This document shows positions 34,641 to 41,320 of a stretch of 58,561 nucleotides of DNA, in pieces; positions within the stretch are counted from its first letter, which is position 1; each line of letters starts with the position of its first letter. The position numbers and the translations under genes are program-made. The notes below the pieces were generated by a model. That model had not been told where the DNA came from. It saw nothing but the letters and a program-made list of their open reading frames with translations, and searched no databases. This DNA comes from CAYUIS01 sp964444825 (GTDB lineage: Bacteria; Chloroflexota; Anaerolineae; B4-G1). The stretch is from NCBI GenBank assembly GCA_964444825.1, contig CAYUIS010000013.1, positions 1 through 58,561 of the forward strand, written 5' to 3'.

Positions 34641-35843
34641 TCACTCATCGTCCGCGTCACGGCGCTGCTGTACACCCTCCAGCAGCACGCGGGCGACCTC
34701 GGGACGGGTAAATTCCTCAGGGAGCATCTCGCCGCGCTCCAGCATCTCCCGTACTTGGGTGCCGCTCAGAAACACCCAGTCGTCCTTACCGTGCGGGCAG
34801 GTCTTGGCGGAGACGACAGCCCCACACTTTTTGCAGTAGAAGGCGTGCTCAAATCTGAAGGGAACGATGCCAATGTCCTCCGGTGGAAACTCGTCAAAGA
34901 TTCGCTGGGCGTCGTAGGTGCCATAGTACTTGCCCACACCAGCGTGGTCCCGGCCCACGATAAAGTGCGTGCAGCCATAGTTCTTGCGGGCGATGGCGTG
35001 AAAGATGGCCTCGCGAGGTCCGGCGTAACGCATCGCGGCCGGGAATACCCCCAGAAGCACCCGCTCGGCGGGATAATAGTCGCGCAAGATGGCCTGGTAG
35101 GAAGCGATGCGCACTTCGGCAGGGATATCGTCCTTCTTGGTCTCCCCGACCAGTGGATGGAGAAAGAGACCGTCCACGATCTCCAGGGCTGTCTTTTGGA
35201 TGTATTCGTGGGCGCGGTGGATCGGATTCCGGGTCTGGAAACCGACGACACTGCGCCATCCCCGCCGGGCGAACATGCGGCGCGTCTCAGCCGGGGTGTG
35301 GCGCAATTCGGGGAACTCGCTCCTTACGGCGGCGGGCCAGTCCACCAACCAGACGTCGCCCCCCAGGAGCACCTCGCCCCGCTGATAGAGACGGGCGACT
35401 CCCGGATGGGCCTCCTCGGTGGTGCGGTAGACCTCGCGGGCTTCCCGCTCTTTGGTCTCCCGGTCGTAGGGGTACTTTTCCGCTACCTCCAGCACCGCGA
35501 GGACGCGATCTCCTTCGCAGAGGGCGATCTCCCGTCCCTCCTTGATACGGTCGGCCAGTTCCCGTTCTACGGCCAGGGTGACGGGCACAGACCACAGGAG
35601 ACCGTTGGCAAGCCGCATCTCCTCGACGCAGCGGTCATAGTCAGCCTTGCGCATAAAGCCTGTGAGAGGGCTGAGAGCCCCGGTAGCGACGAGCTCCAGA
35701 TCAGAAAGCCCCATTGAATCCAATGGGACCTTGATCATCTTTTCGGCCCTCTCCTGCACGGCTTCTCGCACCTCGCCGCGCATGACGCGATCTACTAGTA
35801 TTCCTCCATGTGGACTGATGGTGTCGTAATAAGACTCGTTCAA
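34641..35843 (-). CDS. sat: Sulfate adenylyltransferase (ATP sulfurylase)
   Basis: A 400-residue single-chain ATP sulfurylase converting sulfate and ATP to adenosine phosphosulfate and pyrophosphate. Conserved motifs are SPHGGILV, the catalytic FQTRNPIHRAHEY (QxRN and HxxH), VGRDHAGVGKYYG and the C-terminal zinc site CKKCGAVVSAKTCPHG, as in thermophile and archaeal Sat. The start is TTG 35843: AAGGAG at 35856-35851 is seven bases upstream and SPHGG follows at the usual distance. The first in-frame ATG (35945) lies upstream of the promoter and cannot be used. No APS reductase or APS kinase is adjacent, so assimilatory versus dissimilatory use is open. Confidence 0.93.
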   Translation of the reverse strand: MNESYYDTISPHGGILVDRVMRGEVREAVQERAEKMIKVPLDSMGLSDLELVATGALSPLTGFMRKADYDRCVEEMRLANGLLWSVPVTLAVERELADRIKEGREIALCEGDRVLAVLEVAEKYPYDRETKEREAREVYRTTEEAHPGVARLYQRGEVLLGGDVWLVDWPAAVRSEFPELRHTPAETRRMFARRGWRSVVGFQTRNPIHRAHEYIQKTALEIVDGLFLHPLVGETKKDDIPAEVRIASYQAILRDYYPAERVLLGVFPAAMRYAGPREAIFHAIARKNYGCTHFIVGRDHAGVGKYYGTYDAQRIFDEFPPEDIGIVPFRFEHAFYCKKCGAVVSAKTCPHGKDDWVFLSGTQVREMLERGEMLPEEFTRPEVARVLLEGVQQRRDADDE

Positions 35844-35893
35844 CAGTTCGCTCCTTGATTTGCTCAATATGGTTCTTGGCAGATGCCGCGGGG

Positions 35894-35921
35894 ATTCTAC
35901 CACGCTAGGTGCAAGTGTCAA
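35894..35921 (-). promoter_or_regulatory. sat promoter
   Basis: On the minus strand, TTGACA (35921-35916), a 16-base spacer and TAGAAT (35899-35894). RNA would start near 35887, 44 bases before the TTG start codon. The rest of the 200-base stretch up to the DUF35 gene holds no recognisable gene or clear terminator. Confidence 0.78.
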
Positions 35922-36046
35922 GATCGGCATCCAGACATAAAACACCCACTGCCCCCGCCATCCCTACCTCGTCAGTGTCCGTGGTGAATGGCGCGGAGCC
36001 GTGGGTTTGTGCTAAGGGATATTCAGCTTGGGTTGCTTCACTCTGC

Positions 36047-36451
36047 TCAGGATACGGCGCTGATCGCGGGCCGGAACTTGTAGCCGTAGACGATCGGCCC
36101 TTCTTCCCCACCTGCCTGGATCTTGCGCGTCACCATCTCTACCGGCATCCCGACGCTCACGTTGACGTGCTCCACGTCGGTGAGCTGTGCTGTTACCATC
36201 GGACCTTCCTCTAGCCGCACCAGCGCCACGGTATAGGGCGCGAAATCCTCAAACCCCCGTGGCGGGTTGTGGACAGTGCTGTAGGAGTAGACTTTGCCCT
36301 TTCCGCTGAACAGGATCTCTGTCTTGGCCGGGGCCTCACACTCCGGGCAGATATCGCGAGGGGGAAAGATCCTCGCGTGACACTTTTCACAGATCTCTCC
36401 GACCAGCCGATATCGTTGTTGTTGTAATCTCCAATTCCCGGGTATACTCAT
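36047..36451 (-). CDS. DUF35 zinc-ribbon/OB-fold acyl-CoA-binding protein
   Basis: A 134-residue protein with an N-terminal rubredoxin-like zinc ribbon (CEKCHARIFPPRDICPEC, four Cys) followed by an OB fold (GKGKVYSYSTVHNPP, ALVRLEEGPMVTAQLTDVE). In archaea this protein bridges acetoacetyl-CoA thiolase and HMG-CoA synthase in one complex that channels acetoacetyl-CoA. Here it is the last gene of the HMG-CoA reductase-synthase-thiolase series, 68 bases after the thiolase, which strongly suggests the same role. It was probably acquired or inherited together with the archaeal-type enzymes. Confidence 0.88.
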   Translation of the reverse strand: MSIPGNWRLQQQRYRLVGEICEKCHARIFPPRDICPECEAPAKTEILFSGKGKVYSYSTVHNPPRGFEDFAPYTVALVRLEEGPMVTAQLTDVEHVNVSVGMPVEMVTRKIQAGGEEGPIVYGYKFRPAISAVS

Positions 36452-36519
36452 CGTGACCTCCCTTAGTCTAAGCTTGAGGTTTTTGCCTCAGATCTCTACA
36501 ACTCGAAACCTGGAACCTT

Positions 36520-37677
36520 CTAGTCCATTCTCTCCAAGATATGCGTGATGACCGTCGCACCGGTGCCGCCGATGCTCTGCGCCATACCTATCCGCGCGTT
36601 CGTCACCTGGTTATCTCCCGCCAGGCCGCGCAACTGTTGTACCACCTCGACAATCTGGTAGACGCCGGTGGCTCCGCCGGGATGCCCCCGCGCCTTGAGC
36701 CCACCCATTGTAGAAATGGGCACGCGACCCTCAATCCCGATCTCACCCTCCAAAGCTAGCCTGAGTCCCTCGCCTCGCTCTGCGAACCCGGCGGCCTCCA
36801 GGCTGAGTGTGGACAGGATGCCAAAGCCGTCGTGCAACTCGAATAGGTCGATACTCTGTGGCTCTATCCCGGCCTGCGCGTACGCGCGATGTGTCGAGAG
36901 CACAGCGCCGTCCAGCACCAGCGGGTCGCGCCGGTCGTGCACGGCCAGCGTGTCGGTGCCTGCAGCCGAGGCGGCGACGTGCACCGGCGACGTCGAGAAT
37001 GCCCGTGCTGAATCACCCGATGCCAGTACGACCGCTGCTGCCCCATCGCAGGTGGGGGAGCTATCCATCAGGTTGATGGGATCGCAGATCATGGGCGCTG
37101 TGGCGAACCTCTCCGCTTTGAGCGGGAAACGGAACATCGCGTGAGGGTTGTTCTTCCCGTTCCGGTGGGCGTTTACGGCAAAGGGGGCAAAATCTGCGTG
37201 GCTGTAGCCGAACTCGTGCATATAGCGCCGCATCAGCAGCGCGTTGGCAGCGACCAATGAGATCCCCTGAGATGCCTCATAGTCGGCGTCAGTGCTCATA
37301 GCCACGCCCGCGGTCACATCGGGGCCGAGCGCGTCGGTCATCTTCTCCACCCCTACCACCACCACGACGTTCGCCAGTCCACTGGCGACTGCCACGTAGC
37401 CCATTCGCATTGCGGCCGCCCCAGAGGCACAACCGGCCTCGACTTTGAACGCCTCGATCCCCCGCAGCCCTGCAAAGTCCGTGATCAACGCGCCCAGGTT
37501 TTCCTGTCCGGTCAGCTCTCCCGAGAGCATATTGCCCACGTAGAGCGCATCGGCCTGCGCTACCCCGGCATCCGCCAGCGCTGCTTGGAGCGCCTCCAGC
37601 GCCAGGTGCCTCAGGCTGACGTCCCAGTGCTCGCCTACTTTTGTCTGGCCTACTCCGATGATTGCGACGTCTCTCAT
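36520..37677 (-). CDS. Archaeal-type acetyl-CoA C-acetyltransferase (thiolase)
   Basis: A 385-residue thiolase condensing two acetyl-CoA to acetoacetyl-CoA, the first step of the mevalonate pathway. The acyl-accepting Cys is in KVEAGCASGAAAMRMG near residue 86. The catalytic His is in GGLKARGHPGGATG near 340, and the C-terminal region contains GGTGATVI. The overall pattern is that of the SCP2/archaeal thiolases that pair with DUF35 proteins. ATG 37677 follows a GAAAAGGGTG ribosome site, 10 bases after the HMG-CoA synthase stop. Close linkage supports a three-protein complex. Confidence 0.9.
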   Translation of the reverse strand: MRDVAIIGVGQTKVGEHWDVSLRHLALEALQAALADAGVAQADALYVGNMLSGELTGQENLGALITDFAGLRGIEAFKVEAGCASGAAAMRMGYVAVASGLANVVVVVGVEKMTDALGPDVTAGVAMSTDADYEASQGISLVAANALLMRRYMHEFGYSHADFAPFAVNAHRNGKNNPHAMFRFPLKAERFATAPMICDPINLMDSSPTCDGAAAVVLASGDSARAFSTSPVHVAASAAGTDTLAVHDRRDPLVLDGAVLSTHRAYAQAGIEPQSIDLFELHDGFGILSTLSLEAAGFAERGEGLRLALEGEIGIEGRVPISTMGGLKARGHPGGATGVYQIVEVVQQLRGLAGDNQVTNARIGMAQSIGGTGATVITHILERMD

Positions 37678-37687
37678 CACCCTTTTC

Positions 37688-38764
37688 TCAATGCTTTCTC
37701 AGCTTGTTGGTGTACCGTGTGTAGGTTGCGTAATCGATCTCGACACGCCGCGCGATATAGTCCCGGGTAGTCGGGGCACGCCGCTGCCGCTCTGCAAGGG
37801 CATCGGTGACGCGCAGCGCGATAGCATCCGATCCCGCACCGGAGCCATAACTGGTCAGCAACACCCGGTCACCTGACGCCGCCACATCCAGGACCGCCGT
37901 CAGGCCGATGAACGAGGAGCCCGCGTAGGTGTTGCCGATCTCGTTGCACAGGAGCCCGACTTGAATCTGCTCTGGCGTAAAGCCCAACATCTTGGCCACC
38001 GTCCGCGGAAACTTGGCGTTGGGTTGGTGAAAGACGGCGTGGGCATAGTCGGCTGGTCCTGTTCCCAGGGCCTCCATCAGCTCCTTTGCAGCGGCAGAGC
38101 TGTGCCTAAAATAGGCTGGCTGGCCGGTGAACCGTCCCCCGTGTGAGGGGTAGTGCTGGTACGCCCGGCGCCAGAAATCGGGCGTGTCGGTCACGTAGGA
38201 GAGGGATCCTTCAAAGACGGCCAGCGCCTCGTCTGCCGGGCCGATCAGGTAGGCCGCCCCTCCCGCGCTGGCCGTGTATTCCAGTTGGTCGCCAGGGCGG
38301 GCCTGGGCCGTGTCCATACCGATGGCGAGCACGTACTGCGCCATTCCCGAGCCCACAAAACCGATGGCTGCCTGGAGTGCCTCTGAACCGGCTTTGCAGG
38401 CAAACTCCCAGTCTCCAGCCTGGGTGTGGGGTGTCGCGCCGATAGCCTCAGCGACGATGGTCGAGGTCGGCTTGACAGCGTACGGATGTGACTCGCTCCC
38501 CACCCATACCGCGCGGATCAACGCGGGGTCTATGTCGCCAGCGCGGGCCAATGCGTTGCGGGCCGCCTCAATGGACATAGTCACCACGTCCTCGTCGGGG
38601 CCGGGAACTGATTTTTCCTTGATCGGCGTGCTCTCGTATCCCTCTGTCCACACGCGGCTGACCTCAGTCGATGGCAACCGATACCTGGGCACGTAGGCAC
38701 CGTAGCCGATGATGCCGACGTCACGCTCTGGTTTAAGAATCCGGGGTTGATCGTTGTGCGTCAT
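37688..38764 (-). CDS. mvaS: Hydroxymethylglutaryl-CoA synthase (archaeal type)
   Basis: A 358-residue HMG-CoA synthase that joins acetyl-CoA to acetoacetyl-CoA. The N terminus VGIIGYGAYVPRYRLP, the catalytic Cys in WEFACKAGSEALQAA near residue 125, and the catalytic His in AVFHQPNAKFP near 236 define the family; GNTYAGSSFIGL carries the C-terminal conserved Asn. Sequence style and length match archaeal rather than Gram-positive MvaS enzymes. It is the second gene of the mevalonate operon, 42 bases after HMG-CoA reductase and 10 bases before the thiolase. Confidence 0.92.
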   Translation of the reverse strand: MTHNDQPRILKPERDVGIIGYGAYVPRYRLPSTEVSRVWTEGYESTPIKEKSVPGPDEDVVTMSIEAARNALARAGDIDPALIRAVWVGSESHPYAVKPTSTIVAEAIGATPHTQAGDWEFACKAGSEALQAAIGFVGSGMAQYVLAIGMDTAQARPGDQLEYTASAGGAAYLIGPADEALAVFEGSLSYVTDTPDFWRRAYQHYPSHGGRFTGQPAYFRHSSAAAKELMEALGTGPADYAHAVFHQPNAKFPRTVAKMLGFTPEQIQVGLLCNEIGNTYAGSSFIGLTAVLDVAASGDRVLLTSYGSGAGSDAIALRVTDALAERQRRAPTTRDYIARRVEIDYATYTRYTNKLRKH

Positions 38765-38806
38765 GCGTTATCTGTCGTCCATCCTTGGTCGTTCTGACCC
38801 TTGCCT

Positions 38807-40096
38807 TCAAAGCTCATTACGTAGCTGATTCAGAATCGTTTCAGCCCTATCTGCCCGTATAACACCTTCGCCCGTCAACCGTTGCACGACCAATTCGACC
38901 TCGTCGCTGTGCGCCCCGGCGGCGATGGCGACCTGCCGGGCGTGGAGCCGCATGTGGCCCTGTTGGATACCCTCCGTCGCCAGCGCCCGGAGTGCCGCCA
39001 GGTTCTGTGCCAGCCCCACCGAGACGACGATCTCTGCCAGTTCCCGAGCTGTCTGCACGCCTAGGATCTTGAGCGCCACCTGCGCCGTGGGGTGCACCCG
39101 TGTTGCGCCTCCTACAATGCCCACCGCCAGCGGCATTTCCAGTGTGCCAACCAGGTCGCCCTCCCCATCCCGTGCCCACGTGCTCAAGCTGGTGTAGCGT
39201 CCCGAACGGGCGGCGTAGGCGTGGGCACCGGCCTCTATTGCCCGCCAGTCGTTCCCCGTGGCGATGACGACCGCGTCCACGCCGTTCATAATGCCCTTGT
39301 TGTGGGTCGCCGCGCGATACGGATCGACGGCGGCAAAAGCCCAGGCCTCGACGATCCCTTGTGCTACCTGCGCGCCTGCGAATTCACCCGAGGTCAGGGC
39401 GTCGACCGGCACCGTGCAACGCGCGCGCGCCAGCCGGCGATCGGCCAGGTTGGAAAGGATCCTCAGCAGCACCCGCCCACCGGTGATCTGCTCGATCCGG
39501 GGGGCCAGCGTCTCGCACACGGTATTGACCGCGTTCGCCCCCATAGCGTCGCGACAGTCAAAGATCAGGTGCACCACCAGCATCGCGCCCACCGGCGTCT
39601 GCTCGAAAACGCGCACCTCCAGGTCCCGTGCCCCGCCACCCAAGTTGACGATGACCGGGTCGATCTCGTCTGCCATCGCGAGCAGTTCGTCGCGCGCAGC
39701 CAACAGGTCGAAGCGAGCGGACCAGGGATCAACGATGTCCAGCACCTGTAACTGGCCGATCATCTCCGGCGCGGTCGTGCTGGCCCGAAAGCCGCCTCCG
39801 GCGCGCGCCAGCTTGGCCGTGAAGGATGCTCCGGCCACCACCGAAGGTTCTTCCACCACCATCGGTACCAGGACATCCCGCCCGTTGACGGCAAAGTTGA
39901 CCGCGATTCCCAGGGGCAGGCTGTGCAGCCCGACCACGTTCTCGATCATCTGGTCCGCCCGGACCAGGTCGAGCCCTATCGCGCCGCGCAGCACCCCGGC
40001 CTCATCCTGGCTCAGCTCAGCCCACGCGGCGACTCGCTCCAGTCGCTCCTCCAGGGGCAGATCGTAGAAACCTGGCAGACGGGAAGATCGTTTCAT
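38807..40096 (-). CDS. mvaA: Class II hydroxymethylglutaryl-CoA reductase
   Basis: A 429-residue HMG-CoA reductase making or oxidising mevalonate. Class II features are the catalytic Glu in ENVVGLHSLPLGIAVNF near residue 53, the cofactor motif DAMGANAVNTVCE near 190, Lys in HNKGIMNGVDAVVIATGNDW near 275, and the late His in QGHMRLHARQVA. No membrane segment is present. Class II enzymes occur in bacteria in catabolic and biosynthetic settings. Here the following synthase, thiolase and DUF35 genes argue for biosynthesis of isoprenoid precursors. It is the first gene of the operon, downstream of a terminator that isolates it from the deacetylase gene. Confidence 0.93.
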   Translation of the reverse strand: MKRSSRLPGFYDLPLEERLERVAAWAELSQDEAGVLRGAIGLDLVRADQMIENVVGLHSLPLGIAVNFAVNGRDVLVPMVVEEPSVVAGASFTAKLARAGGGFRASTTAPEMIGQLQVLDIVDPWSARFDLLAARDELLAMADEIDPVIVNLGGGARDLEVRVFEQTPVGAMLVVHLIFDCRDAMGANAVNTVCETLAPRIEQITGGRVLLRILSNLADRRLARARCTVPVDALTSGEFAGAQVAQGIVEAWAFAAVDPYRAATHNKGIMNGVDAVVIATGNDWRAIEAGAHAYAARSGRYTSLSTWARDGEGDLVGTLEMPLAVGIVGGATRVHPTAQVALKILGVQTARELAEIVVSVGLAQNLAALRALATEGIQQGHMRLHARQVAIAAGAHSDEVELVVQRLTGEGVIRADRAETILNQLRNEL

Positions 40097-40152
40097 CTAG
40101 TGGAACTCTTTGTGTTCATCATCTTGCTAATACACACGCAATCCGCCGGAAA

Positions 40153-40199
40153 CAAAAAAGACCCCGGCGGCATAGCGATTAGATTATACCACCGGGGTC
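40153..40199 (-). terminator. Rho-independent terminator of the polysaccharide deacetylase unit
   Basis: Read on the minus strand, an 11-bp stem with one mismatch (GACCCCGGTGG pairing with CCGCCGGGGTC) encloses an 18-base-or-longer loop and is followed by six T (plus-strand A run 40154-40159). The loop contains TATAAT (40189-40184), which might also serve as a -10 for the mevalonate operon, but no matching -35 is visible. Confidence 0.85.
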
Positions 40200-40270
40200 C
40201 TATCAAAAACTACCAAGTTGGCAGGCTCAGCCTAGTACGAAGGTACTAAAGCAGCCTCGTTGTTGTGTTC

Positions 40271-41188
40271 CTAATCCTCCAGCTTGCTGATAAAGGCCGC
40301 TAGTGTGTCTGCCCCGCGGATGCGCACGCGGGACAATTCGAACAGGCCCTCCCGGGTGTGGGTCTTGCCCCATTGGGTTGTCACCGCCCCCCAATAGCCG
40401 GCCGACTCGACCACGGCGATCACGTTGGCGTCGTACTGCCCCCCGGGATAACAAAAGAAGCGCGGCAGTTTGCCGGTGTGGTAGTGGATCGCCTCCTGGA
40501 TGCCCAGGATCTGGTAGACCAGGAAGTCGTAGGAGCGCCCGCGCAGGTCCACGTGATCCCGCCCGTGGGCCTGGATCTCCATCCCGGCCTGTGCCATCTC
40601 CTGCATCTGCGCCCACGTCATATAGGCCGGTGACTCAAAGTGGGTGGGGGTGGCGAGCACGAAAAACGTGCCCGTGTAGCCATATTCGAGCAACAGGGGA
40701 AACACGACTTCGTAGGCATCTAGGTAACCGTCGTCGAAGGTGAGCACGACCGGTTTGTCCGGCAGCGGGTATGCCTGGGTAAAGTGCAGATATAGGTCCG
40801 ACAGCGTGATGGCGTGATATCCTGCCTCGCTCAGATATTGGAGCTGCGCCTGAAAGTTCTGCGGCAGAACGGTCAGGTCGCGCCGGTACACGTCCGGATT
40901 GGGCGGCAGTTCGGAGACATAGTGGTACATCAGGATGGGCACCTCGGCCTGGTCGGGCAGGACGAGCGGCGTGGGCATCGGCGTGGGTGTGGCGACCGTC
41001 GCCTTGGCCGACGATGAGTGCCCTCCCTCGATCGGCTTGGTGGTCTGGGGGATGTCCCAACGGCTGGCCGCCGGCCTGACCAGCAGCAGGCTGAGCACAA
41101 TGGACAGGGAGAAGACGTGCAGGGCCAGACGCCCAGGCACAAGGCAGGCGAAATGACGTATGGTGGCGGATATTGGCTTCAGGTTCAT
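40271..41188 (-). CDS. Membrane-anchored polysaccharide deacetylase (NodB domain)
   Basis: A 305-residue CE4-type deacetylase. An uncleaved-signal/anchor helix (about 19-38) and a short Thr-Pro linker precede the NodB domain. Its metal-binding motif is VLTFDDGYLDAYEVVFP (TFDDG) and its His pair is in AHGRDHVDLRGRS, with FCYPGGQYDANV as the later catalytic motif. It should remove acetyl groups from cell-surface amino-sugar polymers outside the membrane. The frame opens with ATG 41188 directly against a hairpin and has no ribosome site, so initiation may be regulated or begin slightly downstream. It has its own promoter and terminator. Confidence 0.9.
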   Translation of the reverse strand: MNLKPISATIRHFACLVPGRLALHVFSLSIVLSLLLVRPAASRWDIPQTTKPIEGGHSSSAKATVATPTPMPTPLVLPDQAEVPILMYHYVSELPPNPDVYRRDLTVLPQNFQAQLQYLSEAGYHAITLSDLYLHFTQAYPLPDKPVVLTFDDGYLDAYEVVFPLLLEYGYTGTFFVLATPTHFESPAYMTWAQMQEMAQAGMEIQAHGRDHVDLRGRSYDFLVYQILGIQEAIHYHTGKLPRFFCYPGGQYDANVIAVVESAGYWGAVTTQWGKTHTREGLFELSRVRIRGADTLAAFISKLED

Positions 41189-41218
41189 GGGCGCTCAAGC
41201 GCCCCCAAATACTGGGGG
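41189..41218 (-). promoter_or_regulatory. Overlapping hairpins against the deacetylase start codon
   Basis: In the minus-strand RNA, CCCCCA/TGGGGG (41218-41213 with 41207-41202) and GGGCGCT/AGCGCCC (41204-41198 with 41195-41189) share bases 41202-41204, so only one can fully form. The second ends exactly at the ATG. This could be a translational switch. Confidence 0.45.
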
Positions 41219-41226
41219 CCAGCGGA

Positions 41227-41255
41227 AGGATACCTCAGACGCCGTTGTCTGTCAA
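41227..41255 (-). promoter_or_regulatory. Promoter of the polysaccharide deacetylase
   Basis: On the minus strand, TTGACA (41255-41250), a 17-base spacer and TATCCT (41232-41227). RNA would begin near 41220, so the leader is essentially the two overlapping hairpins. Confidence 0.72.
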
Positions 41256-41320
41256 GTAGGCGTTGCGCCGGAACAATTATCGGAACCGGGATACTCCCCA
41301 GCTCGCAAGCCTTGCCAGCA

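Noticed and set aside
35844..35945. N-terminal extension of ATP sulfurylase from ATG 35945
   Set aside because: The ATG lies upstream of the promoter, and AAGGAG is placed for TTG 35843.
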